The notes below the pieces were generated by a model. That model was not told the origin of the DNA. It ran no database searches and saw nothing but the letters and a program-made list of their open reading frames with translations. Of a stretch of DNA of 64,000 nucleotides, positions 8,587-18,215 are shown piece after piece. The position numbers and the translations under genes were made by a program. Origin of the DNA: Asanoa iriomotensis (GTDB lineage Bacteria; Actinomycetota; Actinomycetes; Mycobacteriales; Micromonosporaceae); the NCBI RefSeq assembly GCF_016862515.1, contig NZ_BONC01000019.1:1-64000 (forward strand), in the 5' to 3' direction. Numbering within the stretch: position 1 is the first letter of the stretch; every line of letters starts with the position of its first letter.

Positions 8587-9774
8587 TCACGTTCCGTGCG
8601 CCCGTTGTGCGGCCTCTCTTTCCGCGAACGCCCGCAGGTCGTGCCGCTGGATCGCGGCGGCCATCAGCTCGGGGAAGACGTCGGGCGTGCACGCGAACGC
8701 GGGCACACCGAGCGCGGCCAGCGCGGCGGCGTTCTCGTGGTCGTAGCTCGGCGCGCCGTCGTCGGACAGCGCGAGCAGCACGACCACCTGCACGCCGGCG
8801 CCGACCAGATCCGCGACCCGGTGCAGCATCTCCTCGCGCACGCCGCCCTCGTAGAGGTCGCTGACCAGCACGAAGATGGTTTCGCGGGGCCGGGTGACGA
8901 GCCGCTGGCTGTAGGCGATGGCGCGGTTGATGTCGGTGCCGCCGCCGAGCTGGGTGCCGAAGAGCACCTCGACCGGGTCGCTGAGGTGGTCGGTCAGGTC
9001 CACGACGGAGGTGTCGAACACGACCAGTGAGGTGCGCAGGGTGCGCAGCGACGCCAGGACCGAGGCGAACACTCCGGAGTAGACGACCGACGACGCCATC
9101 GATCCGGACTGGTCGACACAGAGGATCACGTCCCGTTGTACGGCGTTGCCGCGTCGCCCGTACCCGATCAGGCGCTCCGGCACGATGGTGCGGTAGGCGG
9201 GTTGGTAGTGGCGCAGGTTGGCGCGGATGGTGCGGTTCCAGTCGATGTCGCCGTGTCGCGGGCGTTCGATCCTGGTGGCCCGGTTGAGCGCGCCGGTGAC
9301 CGCGGCGCGCGCCTTTTGCGCGACCCGTTTCTCCAGGTCGTCGACCACCCGGCGGACGACTTGGCGGGCCAGGTCGCGGGTCTTGTCGGGCATCACGGAG
9401 TTGAGCGAGAGCAGGGTGCCGACCAGGTGCACGTCGGGTTCGACGGCGGAGAGCATCTCGGGCTCGAGGAGGAGGCGGGTGAGGTTGAGGCGCTCGATCG
9501 CGTCGGTCTGCATGACGCGGACGACGCTCTGTGGGAAGTACTCGCGGATGTCGCCGAGCCAGCGCGCCACCCGCGGTGCGGACGCGCCCAGGCCGCCGCT
9601 GCGGCGTTTGCCCTCGGCTTCGCCCTGGCCCTCGCCGTCCGGGGCACGGTCGTAGAGCGCGGCCATCGCGGCGTCCATGGCGGCGTCGCGGCCGGCGGGT
9701 TGACCGAGCGACTCGTCGGCGGGTTCACCGAGGGCGAGCCGCCAGCGGCGACGGCGTTCGTCGTCAGTGGTCAT
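8587..9774 (-). CDS. VWA domain protein (CoxE-like), partner of MoxR ATPase
   Basis: The product is 395 residues. The N-terminal 210 residues are helical and charged; the C-terminal half is a von Willebrand A domain with a complete MIDAS: D221, S223 and S225 in DQSGSMASS, T280 in GGGTDIN and D306 in VSDLYEGG. Such proteins bind Mg2+ and a target and usually act with a MoxR AAA ATPase, which is encoded two genes upstream. The ATG overlaps the stop of the DUF5682 gene as ATGA. It is the last gene of the four-gene operon, followed by no related gene. Confidence 0.85.
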   Translation of the reverse strand: MTTDDERRRRWRLALGEPADESLGQPAGRDAAMDAAMAALYDRAPDGEGQGEAEGKRRSGGLGASAPRVARWLGDIREYFPQSVVRVMQTDAIERLNLTRLLLEPEMLSAVEPDVHLVGTLLSLNSVMPDKTRDLARQVVRRVVDDLEKRVAQKARAAVTGALNRATRIERPRHGDIDWNRTIRANLRHYQPAYRTIVPERLIGYGRRGNAVQRDVILCVDQSGSMASSVVYSGVFASVLASLRTLRTSLVVFDTSVVDLTDHLSDPVEVLFGTQLGGGTDINRAIAYSQRLVTRPRETIFVLVSDLYEGGVREEMLHRVADLVGAGVQVVVLLALSDDGAPSYDHENAAALAALGVPAFACTPDVFPELMAAAIQRHDLRAFAEREAAQRAHGT

Positions 9775-12230
9775 TCGATCCTCCGTCCGAGGAGGGCGCT
9801 CAGCGTGGGGAGGGCGAGCCGCGCGGTCTCGTGGTCGAGAACGGCCGTGGTCGTGCGGGTGGCGCCGCCGCCCGCGATGCGTTCGCCGATGCCGCGGCGT
9901 TCGCCGGTCGCGAAGGTGCCGAAGGTGCGGCGGAGCAGGGGGAGCACCTCGGTGAAGGCATCCGGCGGGATGGCGGCGAGCCAGTTGTCGACGAGTTGTA
10001 GCAGCGCCTCGTCGTGCATCAGCAACAGCCCGCCGCCGGCCAGGAAGCCCTCGACCCAGGCGGCGCCGGTCGCGGCGGGAACTCCCGCGGTCAGTGCGCG
10101 GCTGAGCCTGCGGCTCGCGTCGCCGGTGGACAGTCGGCCGGCGTCGTGGAGCAGCCGGGTCAGTCGACCCGCGAGCAGGCCGTGCAGGTCGTCGCGGGTG
10201 GTCAGCGCGACGAGGGTGTCGAGCCACCGCGTGCCTTCGGTCTCGTCGCCGAGCAGGGCGACCGCTCCGTGCACCGCGTCGATGTGGTCGCGCAGGTCGG
10301 CCGCGGCCTCGTCGGACAGCGCCGAGGCGGCTGGTGGCAATGCCGCGTAGATCCGGGCCAGCAGCCCACGCACCACCGCGGCCACGGCGGCGACGTCGGA
10401 GCGGCGGACGTCGCCGTAGCGGACCGTGCGCGCCAGGGCTGGGATCGCGGCCATCAGGTGCGTGACGTCGGCGTCCTCGGCGGCCCGGGCGTCGAGCGCG
10501 CGCAGCACCGCGGGCCGCGCCCCTGGGAGGTCGGCGAGCAGGCACGTCTCCAGCAACGCGGTGACCTCGGCCAGCGTCGTCGCCTTGGCCGCCGCGGTGC
10601 TGACCTGCGCGGTCGCCGCGCCGACCACGGTCGTGCCGTAGCCGCTCGCCTCCACCAGCCGGATCGAGAACTCCGGCTGCCAGCGCAGGGACCACTCCTC
10701 GCGGAACGTACCGGTGCTGCCTCGGCGTTCGGCCGGCTCACCCCACGGCACCTCCAGGCAGCGCAGTTGGTGCAGGAGGTGGCTGCGGGCGAGGTCGGTG
10801 TCCTTGCGGAGGTCGAGGTCGAGGTCACGGTCCAGCGCGGAGGGCTTGAGGCGCGCGGCGCGCTGGCGGGCCTCGAGGTCGCGGGCTAGTGGCACGGTCG
10901 GCACGCCGTCGGGCACCTCGCCGAGCCGCTCACCGACGACGAGCCGCCGGCCGATCAGCTGCAGGCGCAGGTCGTCGCCCTCACAGAGCACGGCACCCGC
11001 GGCATCGGTGACCTCGGCCAGGCCGGCGAGCGGACGCCCCCGCATCGCGGCGAGCGCCTCGGCCAGCCGGGTCGCCTCGATCACGTGCGCCGAGGAGGTG
11101 TCCACGCCCTCGGCACGCAGGACGCCGGCCGCACCGACGAGCCAGCGCGGCACCACCTCGTCCGTGGTGGTGAACAGGTGGTGGTACCAGCCGGGCGAGT
11201 CGACCCCCGCCCCGTAGCCCTGCCACGACGCCAGCCGCCCATAGGTCCACGGCACCCACGTGAACCGCACCTTGCCGCGTCGCTTGACCCCCTTGAGCAG
11301 CGCGGCATCGTGGGCGGCGGTGACCTTGGCGCTGAGTGCCGGCACGTGCCACGCACCACACACGACGGCGATCTCCTTGTGGTTGCGGCGCTCCTGGCGC
11401 AGAACGGTCCGCATGTGCGCCTCGCGCACCAGGTCGTAGGGATCCTCGAGCGCACCGGCCCGGACCTCGGTCATCGCCTCCTCGATCGCCTCGAAGGCAG
11501 GCGCCTGCCGGTGCTCGACGACGTCTTCCCACCAGCGCTCGGGGTCGTCATAGCCGGCCGCGGCCGCCAACTCACCGATCGGATCGACGGGCCGCAACTC
11601 CGGCGCGGGCGGCCCCGGCATGGGCCCGTCATCGTCCCCGGACTCACCGAACCCAGGCGCCTCGACACCTGGCGCGTCCGTTGTAGACCCGCTCGCGGGC
11701 GGCTCATCAGGGTCCGGGTCGATGCCGCCCGTGCCGGGTCGGCTGGTTTCAGGTCCGGGTGCGCTTTCGGGCTGGCCGGCCTCATCTGGGGCCGGTCCGC
11801 TGGCGCCTGGTCTTGTTCTGTCAGCGCCGCCAGGGCCGTCGGTTCCGTCAGTGCCGCCGGAGCGGTCTGCGGCGTCCGGGTCCGGGCTCTCGGGTTCAGC
11901 CTGGCGTTTGCGGCTTGTGGCGCGGTAGGCGAAGGGTAGGTCGAAGAAGCGGACCGGGACGCCGTTGGCGACCGCCCAGCGGATCGCCTGCCATTCCGGT
12001 GAGAAGACCGCGAACGGCCAGAACGCGGCGCGGCGGGGGTTGTCGGCGGCGTAGCCGAGGAGGGCTACCGGCGGCTGGAGGCGGTCGTCGGCCACCCACT
12101 CGATCAGCTCGTCCGCCTCCGGTGGGCCCTCGACGAGCAGGATGTCCGGGCGTTGCTCCTCGAGGGCGCGGAGCACCGCACGGGCGGATCCTGGCCCGTG
12201 GTGGCGGATGCCGTAGTAGCGCTCAGGCAT
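9771..12230 (-). CDS. DUF5682 family protein
   Basis: The product is 819 residues. The N-terminus GIRHHGPGSARAVLRALEE, followed by PDILLVEGPPEADELI (H10, H11, E34), and a later CGAWHVPAL near residue 295 give the GxxH ... E ... GxxH layout of the TraB/TIKI/ChaN-like superfamily, so a metal-dependent hydrolase fold is my inference. Residues about 110-200 are a Pro/Gly/Asp-rich linker that looks like a local expansion. The C-terminal 400 residues are helical and repeat-like. The ATG overlaps the MoxR stop by 8 bases. The family is regularly found with MoxR and VWA genes, but I know of no assigned reaction. Confidence 0.8.
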   Translation of the reverse strand: MPERYYGIRHHGPGSARAVLRALEEQRPDILLVEGPPEADELIEWVADDRLQPPVALLGYAADNPRRAAFWPFAVFSPEWQAIRWAVANGVPVRFFDLPFAYRATSRKRQAEPESPDPDAADRSGGTDGTDGPGGADRTRPGASGPAPDEAGQPESAPGPETSRPGTGGIDPDPDEPPASGSTTDAPGVEAPGFGESGDDDGPMPGPPAPELRPVDPIGELAAAAGYDDPERWWEDVVEHRQAPAFEAIEEAMTEVRAGALEDPYDLVREAHMRTVLRQERRNHKEIAVVCGAWHVPALSAKVTAAHDAALLKGVKRRGKVRFTWVPWTYGRLASWQGYGAGVDSPGWYHHLFTTTDEVVPRWLVGAAGVLRAEGVDTSSAHVIEATRLAEALAAMRGRPLAGLAEVTDAAGAVLCEGDDLRLQLIGRRLVVGERLGEVPDGVPTVPLARDLEARQRAARLKPSALDRDLDLDLRKDTDLARSHLLHQLRCLEVPWGEPAERRGSTGTFREEWSLRWQPEFSIRLVEASGYGTTVVGAATAQVSTAAAKATTLAEVTALLETCLLADLPGARPAVLRALDARAAEDADVTHLMAAIPALARTVRYGDVRRSDVAAVAAVVRGLLARIYAALPPAASALSDEAAADLRDHIDAVHGAVALLGDETEGTRWLDTLVALTTRDDLHGLLAGRLTRLLHDAGRLSTGDASRRLSRALTAGVPAATGAAWVEGFLAGGGLLLMHDEALLQLVDNWLAAIPPDAFTEVLPLLRRTFGTFATGERRGIGERIAGGGATRTTTAVLDHETARLALPTLSALLGRRIE

Positions 12231-13284
12231 CGCGGGCGGCTCGGTAGAAGTCGGCCCAGGCGGGGCGTTCGCGGACGACGGTCTCCAGGTATTCGCGCCA
12301 CACCACGCGGTCGGAGACCGGGTCCTTGACGACCGCGCCGAGGATGCCGGAGGCGACGTCGCCGGCGCGCAGCACGCCGTCGCCGAAGTGCGCGGCCAGG
12401 GCCATGCCGTTGGTGACGACCGAGATGGCTTCGGCGGTCGACATCGTGCCCGTGGGCGACTTGAGCTTGGTGCGGCCGTCCTCGGTCTGGCCGTCGCGTA
12501 GCTCGCGGAACACGGTCACCACCCGCCGGATCTCGTCGAGCGCCGTGGTCGTCTCCGGCAGGTCCAGCGAACGACCCAACTGCGCGACCCGGCGCGTGAC
12601 GATGTCGATCTCCTCGTCGACCGTGGCCGGCACCGGCAGGACCACCGTGTTGAACCGCCGCCGCAGCGCGCTCGACAGCTCGTTGACGCCGCGGTCCCGG
12701 TCGTTGGCGGTCGCGATCACGTTGAAGCCGCGCTGGGCCTGGACCTCGGTGTTCAGCTCGGGGACCGGCAGCGTCTTCTCGGACAGGATCGTGATCAGCG
12801 CGTCCTGCACGTCGGAGGGCACGCGGGTGAGCTCCTCGACGCGGGCGATCGTGCCGTGCTCCATCGCGCGCAGGACCGGGCTCGGCACCAGCGCGGCCGC
12901 CGACGGACCCTCGGAGAGTAGGCGCGCGTAGTTCCACCCGTATCGAATAGCCTCCTCGGGCGTGCCGGCCGTGCCCTGGACGAGCAACGTCGAGTCACCC
13001 GAGATCGCCGCAGCGAGGTGCTCGGACACCCAGGTCTTGGCCGTGCCGGGCACGCCGAGCAGGAGCAGCGCCCGGTCGGTGGCCAGGGTGGCGACGGCGA
13101 CCTCCATGAGGCGGCGGGAGCCGACGTACTTCGGCGTGATCTTGCCGCCGTCGCCCAGCAGGTAGGTGACCACGGCCTGCGGGGACAACCGCCAGCCGGG
13201 CGGGCGCGGCAGCTCGTCCTCGGCGGCCAGCGCGGCCAGCTCCTCGGCGTAGAACTGTTCCGCGTGCGGGCGCAAGGCGGTCAT
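12223..13284 (-). CDS. MoxR-type AAA+ ATPase
   Basis: The product is 353 residues. Walker A is GVPGTAKT at 77-84; sensor 1 is ATAND at 191-195, followed by ALRRRFN at 206-212 with likely arginine fingers. The Walker B position (about 145-151) reads TIARVEE, not hhhhDE, so the first acidic residue is replaced by valine while a glutamate remains. MoxR ATPases remodel or load cofactors into partner proteins, usually with a VWA adaptor, here the gene at 8587-9774. The ATG overlaps the SWIM gene stop as ATGA, and a longer reading to 13446 was rejected because it lies inside that gene. Confidence 0.88.
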   Translation of the reverse strand: MTALRPHAEQFYAEELAALAAEDELPRPPGWRLSPQAVVTYLLGDGGKITPKYVGSRRLMEVAVATLATDRALLLLGVPGTAKTWVSEHLAAAISGDSTLLVQGTAGTPEEAIRYGWNYARLLSEGPSAAALVPSPVLRAMEHGTIARVEELTRVPSDVQDALITILSEKTLPVPELNTEVQAQRGFNVIATANDRDRGVNELSSALRRRFNTVVLPVPATVDEEIDIVTRRVAQLGRSLDLPETTTALDEIRRVVTVFRELRDGQTEDGRTKLKSPTGTMSTAEAISVVTNGMALAAHFGDGVLRAGDVASGILGAVVKDPVSDRVVWREYLETVVRERPAWADFYRAARDA

Positions 13285-16229
13285 GGGAACTCCTCGATCA
13301 TGTCGTGGCGGAAGCCGAGCACGGCGGCGAGCTGTGCGAGGTAGCGGGCGGAACGGCGGCCCTCCGGCAAGCCCTCGAGCGAGCGGATGAGCGACTCGAC
13401 GCGCCCGACGAACGACGTCGGCATGGCCGGCATCGCCAGCCGGCACAGCTCGGAGAGCTGCCAGGCGTTGTCGGGCGCGAGCACCGCCATCGCCCGGAGC
13501 GCGGCCGAGGCGAGCTCGTCGGACCAGTCGTCGGCGCAGAAGTGCAGCAACCGGATGCCGGCGCCGGTTTCCCGCCGCAGGGCCGCGGCGACCCGGCGCC
13601 CGCGCTCGGCGCCCGGCAGGACCTCCAGCAGCGGCCAGGTCAGTCGATCGCCGAGCCCGTCGCCGTTGGCCTCGGCCGGCGTGGCGTCGGCCAGGTCGAG
13701 CAGCACGGCCGCCCAGACCGAGTCACGCTGCGCGGCCGTGGCCCGGGCCAGCCCGCGCAGCAGGACCGGTTGCCAACCGTCGGCGACCGGCAGGGCCACC
13801 ACGCCGGCCGGGTCGCGACCGGTCAATGTGGTCCAGAACGAGAGTGGCGTCGCCGAGACGACCTCTTCGAGCAACCAGGCGCCGAGCCCCACACCGCGCG
13901 GTGGCGACGGGTCGACGTCGTCGCGGAGCATCGCGGCGTCGATGCTCGCCGGCGGTGCGACCGCCAGGGCACCGTCGGCGAAATGGACGCTCGCGGCGGC
14001 GCGGGCCGCCATCCGTTCACCCAGTGCCGAGTGCGGCAGCTTGCGGAGCAGCTCCGCCGCGACCTGCCGGATCTCGCGGCGCCGGTCGTCGAGCGCGTGC
14101 TCGATCAACGCCTCGTCCCGCGCGTCGAGGCCGGTCTCCAGTGCGCCGAGCAACAGCACACGGTCGTGCGGCGACTCGCCGTCGAACGTCTCGGCGAGCA
14201 GGTCGAGCGCCCGCGCGGGATCGGCGGCCCGCAGCGCGACCAGGTAGGCCAACCGCTCGCCGGGCGTGCCGGTCAGCCAGTCCTGCGGATCGGCCGTGTC
14301 CGCCTCACCGCCCACGTCGCGGAAGTAGCGCCACTCGCTCTGCCGCTGGGCCAGCCACTGGCCGCGACGCCCGGCCACCACGCCCAGCGCCGGCCGGACC
14401 GCCGTGTCGCGCCGGCCGAGGTCGAGCAGCGTCGGCAGCGTCTCGGGCGGCACCAGTAGCTGGCGCTTGCCCGCCTCGACCAGCCACTGGCCGAGAACCG
14501 CCCGCTGCGCGGGCCCACCCCAACCGGTCGCACCCTCGGTCAGGAGGATGTCGAGCCGCTCGGCGGCGGGCGGCGGCACGAGCGGCCGCACCTCGTCGGG
14601 CGCCGGCGCGATCGTCGCCCGACCGGCCAGCGGCGTCTCCCCGGCCCGCCGATAGGTGAGCGCCACCGCCACGGCCTCCAGCAAAGCCCGAGCCGAACCA
14701 CCGGACCCGACCCACTGCCCACTGTGGTCACTCTCGACGACCGGAGCGGCGCGATGGAGGTTGCCGGGGACGGCGATCGACAGGCGGTGGCCGTCACCGA
14801 TGTCGAGACGGTCGGCCGACCAGGGGCGCCGGGCCGTGCCGACCAACGCCGCCGACAGCAGATCAGGGGGCAGCTCGGGCGGCCCGCCCGGCGCGACGCG
14901 GGGCTCGCCCGGCAGCGCCGGCACATGGCGGCCGTCGGGCCAGGCGGCGAGTGGCCGAAACCCGTTGTGGCCGTATTCGCCCGCGACCACGACCGGGCGG
15001 GCGCCCGCGGCCGCGAGCAGCCAGAACGGTCGATCGTCGTCGGGGTGCAGCGGCAGCGCGTCGCCGGCCGGGTCGACCAGGCGGCCGTCGTCGGTCGGGG
15101 TGACGTCGGCGAGCAGCATCGGGGTCGACTCACGCCATGGCTCGGCGGCGACCGTGCGGGCGTGCTCCGCCACCGCCGCGCGGACCGGGACCGCGCCGGA
15201 AGGGGCGGCACAGGCCGGCTCCGGCGAGCCGTAGCGGGCCTTGACCAGCGCCCGCCGCGGGAAAGCCGCGGGATAGAAGCAGTGGCCGGCGTCGACCACC
15301 GTGCCGGGCTCGAGGTCGGCGGGCAGCGTCTGCCCGACCGGCGCGAACGCCAGGACCAGCGCGAACCGGCCGGTCTGCTCGCCACGTAGCCAGGTGCGCC
15401 GGCTCGTCAACCGGTCGTCGGCCGTGTCGAAGCGGCCCAGCACCTCCCACCGGTCGCGGACCTCGGGCTCGGCCAGCACGTCGTCGGTCGCCACCGGGTA
15501 GCCGATCCGGGTGCGGACGGTCGCGGCCAGGCCGGGCGGCAGCTCCGGCAACCGGCCGTGGGCGACGATCAGCAGCCGGAGCAGCGCGAACTCGCTGAGC
15601 AGCCGGTCGGCCCAGTTGGCGCCGACGCCGACCACCCAGCCGAGCCGGCGGACCGCCCCCGCGATGCCCGGCGCCTGGGCGTCGACCAGCCGGGCGGCCA
15701 TCGTCTGGAACGGCCGGTAGCCCGCCTGCTCGGTCGCCGCCAGACCCTGCTCGACCTGGTCGGCCAGCCAGCGGTCGAGCTCGACCAGACCCGTCTCGAC
15801 CCGCCCGGCCCGCTGCTGGGCACGCCGCGCGGCGGCCTCCGGGTCGGCGAGGCCCTCGCCGGCCGCTCGGGGAGAGCGGGCCGCACGCTGGGCCCGGGCC
15901 GCCCGCTCGGCCTGCCACTCCGTCGCCCAGTCGGGTGGCGCGTCGCCGTCGGGAACGCCGCCGTTGGCCCAGCGGAGCATCAGCCCGACGGCGTGCTTGC
16001 AGGGGATCTTGCGGCTTGGGCAGCTGCACCGGTAGGCGGGACCGGTCAGATCGACACATACCTGATAAGGACGCGCACCGGAACCCCGGCACAAGCCCCA
16101 GAGCATGTCGTCGAAGCGGCCCTGGCCAGCCCAGTGGGCGGCGGTGATCAGGCCGCGGCCGCTCTTGGCCGCGCCCTGGTCGGGCGCGAGCGAGAGCACC
16201 TTGTCGGGAGACCAGCGTTCGACGGACAC
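13281..16229 (-). CDS. SWIM zinc-finger / DUF5691 fusion protein
   Basis: The product is 982 residues. Near residues 65-90 is a SWIM finger, YRCSCPSRKIPCKHAVGL, with the CxC...CxH ligands; SWIM fingers bind nucleic acid or protein. The section to about residue 440 matches SWIM-family proteins. From about 450 (DLLSAALVGTARRPW, then ALLEAVAVALTYRRAGE) it resembles DUF5691, a domain that I believe is usually a separate gene, so this looks like a fusion. The GTG at 16229 was chosen over a TTG at 16235 because AAGG lies 7 bases upstream. It is the first gene of the operon and is transcribed divergently from aspS. Confidence 0.8.
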   Translation of the reverse strand: MSVERWSPDKVLSLAPDQGAAKSGRGLITAAHWAGQGRFDDMLWGLCRGSGARPYQVCVDLTGPAYRCSCPSRKIPCKHAVGLMLRWANGGVPDGDAPPDWATEWQAERAARAQRAARSPRAAGEGLADPEAAARRAQQRAGRVETGLVELDRWLADQVEQGLAATEQAGYRPFQTMAARLVDAQAPGIAGAVRRLGWVVGVGANWADRLLSEFALLRLLIVAHGRLPELPPGLAATVRTRIGYPVATDDVLAEPEVRDRWEVLGRFDTADDRLTSRRTWLRGEQTGRFALVLAFAPVGQTLPADLEPGTVVDAGHCFYPAAFPRRALVKARYGSPEPACAAPSGAVPVRAAVAEHARTVAAEPWRESTPMLLADVTPTDDGRLVDPAGDALPLHPDDDRPFWLLAAAGARPVVVAGEYGHNGFRPLAAWPDGRHVPALPGEPRVAPGGPPELPPDLLSAALVGTARRPWSADRLDIGDGHRLSIAVPGNLHRAAPVVESDHSGQWVGSGGSARALLEAVAVALTYRRAGETPLAGRATIAPAPDEVRPLVPPPAAERLDILLTEGATGWGGPAQRAVLGQWLVEAGKRQLLVPPETLPTLLDLGRRDTAVRPALGVVAGRRGQWLAQRQSEWRYFRDVGGEADTADPQDWLTGTPGERLAYLVALRAADPARALDLLAETFDGESPHDRVLLLGALETGLDARDEALIEHALDDRRREIRQVAAELLRKLPHSALGERMAARAAASVHFADGALAVAPPASIDAAMLRDDVDPSPPRGVGLGAWLLEEVVSATPLSFWTTLTGRDPAGVVALPVADGWQPVLLRGLARATAAQRDSVWAAVLLDLADATPAEANGDGLGDRLTWPLLEVLPGAERGRRVAAALRRETGAGIRLLHFCADDWSDELASAALRAMAVLAPDNAWQLSELCRLAMPAMPTSFVGRVESLIRSLEGLPEGRRSARYLAQLAAVLGFRHDMIEEFP

Positions 16230-16267
16230 GCGCAAACCTTAGAACTCATGTACGACGAATTTTGGTG

Positions 16268-16308
16268 GCCTGTGGATAACCCCAAGACACCAAACCTTAT
16301 CCACAGGC
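16268..16308. promoter_or_regulatory. Two consensus DnaA boxes in a perfect inverted repeat
   Basis: GCCTGTGGATAA (16268-16279) and TTATCCACAGGC (16297-16308) are perfect 12-base inverted arms around a 17-base spacer. Each arm contains TTATCCACA, the strongest known DnaA box, in opposite orientation. The site lies between the divergent SWIM/DUF5691 operon and aspS, 39 bases from the first start and 86 from the second. DnaA binding and transcriptional control are inferred, not shown. Confidence 0.6.
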
Positions 16309-16393
16309 TGGGGGTGCGGACTTCCGCCGCCAGCCAGCCCTGCGAGAATCGACCGCGCAACGCCGTACCCCATCGTCGAGGAGAACGACAGCC

Positions 16394-18199
16394 GTGATCC
16401 GTACCCATGATGCCGGAAGCCTGCGTGCCACGGACGCCGGCAGCGCGGTGACCCTGGCCGGCTGGGTGGCCCGCCGCCGTGATCATGGTGGGGTCATCTT
16501 CGTCGACCTCCGCGACGGGTCAGGCGTGGTGCAGGTGGTCTTCCGTGAGGAAGACGCGCACCACCTCCGCAACGAGTTCTGCGTCCGCGTCGACGGCGAG
16601 GTCGCCCGGCGGCCGGCCGGCAACGAGAACCCCGAGCTGCCGACCGGCGAGGTCGAGGTCAACGCGACCGTGCTCGAGGTGCTCTCCGAGGCCGCGCCGC
16701 TGCCGCTGCCGGTCGACGACAACATCGACGCGGGTGACGACATCCGGCTCCGCCACCGCTACCTCGACCTGCGCCGCAGCGGGCCGGCCAACGCGCTCAA
16801 GCTGCGCAGCCGGGCCAACCAGATCGCCCGCCGCGTGCTGCACGACCGCGACTTCAACGAGATCGAGACGCCGACCCTGACCCGGTCGACGCCCGAGGGC
16901 GCCCGCGACTTCCTGGTCCCGGTGCGGTTGCAACCCGGCAGCTGGTACGCGCTGCCGCAGTCGCCCCAGCTCTTCAAGCAGCTGCTGATGGTGGCCGGGA
17001 TGGAGCGCTACTACCAGATCGCGCGCTGCTACCGCGACGAGGACTTCCGCGCCGACCGGCAGCCCGAGTTCACCCAGCTCGACATCGAGATGTCGTTCAT
17101 CACCCAGGACGACGTGATCGACCTCGGCGAGGCGATCGTCGGCGCGCTCTGGGAGGAGCTGGCCGGTCACCGCATCGACCGGCCGATCCCGCGGATCACC
17201 TGGCACGACGCGATGGCGCGCTACGGCTCCGACAAGCCCGACCTGCGCTACGGGGTCGAGCTGACCGAGCTGACCGACTACCTGCGCGGCACCGAGTTCC
17301 GGGTGTTCGCCGGCGCGATCGACGCCGGCGGCTACGTCGGCGCGGTGGTCATGCCGGGCGGCGCCGCGCAGAGCCGCAAGGAGCTCGACGGCTGGCAGGA
17401 CTGGGCCAAGGCCCGCGGCGCCCGCGGCCTGGCCTACGTGGTGCTCGACGCGGAGACCGGCGAGGCCCGCGGCCCGGTCGCCAAGAACCTGAACGCCGGA
17501 CACCTCGAGGGGCTCGGCGACGCCGTCGGTGCCAAGCCCGGTGACGCCATCTTCTTCGCGGCGGCCGCCGAGCGGCGCGAGGCGCAGGAGCTGCTGGGCG
17601 CCGCCCGCGTCGAGATCGCCAAGCGGGCCGGCCTGGCCGACCCCGACGCCTGGGCGTTCTGCTGGGTGACCGACGCGCCGATGTTCGAAAAGGACGACGA
17701 GGGCGGCTGGACGGCGGTCCACCACCCGTTCACATCGCCCAACGCGGAGTGGATGGACACCTTCGAGGAGGCGCCGGACCGCGCGCTGGCCTACGCCTAC
17801 GACATCGTCTGCAACGGCAACGAGATCGGCGGCGGCTCCGTCCGTATCCACCGGGCCAGCGTGCAGCGCCGGGTGTTCACCCTGCTCGGCATCTCCGACG
17901 AGGAGGCGGCCGACAAGTTCGGCTTCCTGCTAGAGGCTTTCAAATACGGCCCGCCCCCGCACGGCGGCATCGCGTTCGGCTGGGACCGGGTCTGCATGCT
18001 GCTCGCCGGCGCCGACTCGATCCGCGAGGTCATCGCCTTCCCGAAGACGCGGGGCGGCTACGACCCGCTGACGACCGCACCGACGCCGATCACGGCGCAG
18101 CAGCGGCTCGAGGCCGGCATCGACGCCAAGCCGAAGGCGGCCCAGGCGGCGCACGCCGGCACCGCCGGTGTCGCGGTGCACGTCGAACACACGCCGTGA
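16394..18199 (+). CDS. aspS: Aspartyl-tRNA synthetase
   Basis: AspRS charges tRNA-Asp with aspartate. The product is 601 residues, the bacterial-type length. An N-terminal OB-fold anticodon domain ([19 protein letters not shown]) is followed by a class II core: motif 2 in [21 protein letters not shown] and motif 3 in GGIAFGWDR. An inserted GAD domain lies between. The start is a GTG with GAGGAG placed upstream. The next gene starts 16 bases after the stop. Many actinobacteria use a non-discriminating AspRS with GatCAB, but I cannot decide that from sequence here. Confidence 0.97.
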   Translation: MIRTHDAGSLRATDAGSAVTLAGWVARRRDHGGVIFVDLRDGSGVVQVVFREEDAHHLRNEFCVRVDGEVARRPAGNENPELPTGEVEVNATVLEVLSEAAPLPLPVDDNIDAGDDIRLRHRYLDLRRSGPANALKLRSRANQIARRVLHDRDFNEIETPTLTRSTPEGARDFLVPVRLQPGSWYALPQSPQLFKQLLMVAGMERYYQIARCYRDEDFRADRQPEFTQLDIEMSFITQDDVIDLGEAIVGALWEELAGHRIDRPIPRITWHDAMARYGSDKPDLRYGVELTELTDYLRGTEFRVFAGAIDAGGYVGAVVMPGGAAQSRKELDGWQDWAKARGARGLAYVVLDAETGEARGPVAKNLNAGHLEGLGDAVGAKPGDAIFFAAAAERREAQELLGAARVEIAKRAGLADPDAWAFCWVTDAPMFEKDDEGGWTAVHHPFTSPNAEWMDTFEEAPDRALAYAYDIVCNGNEIGGGSVRIHRASVQRRVFTLLGISDEEAADKFGFLLEAFKYGPPPHGGIAFGWDRVCMLLAGADSIREVIAFPKTRGGYDPLTTAPTPITAQQRLEAGIDAKPKAAQAAHAGTAGVAVHVEHTP

Positions 18200-18215
18200 G
18201 CCGGCGGGTGGCCGG

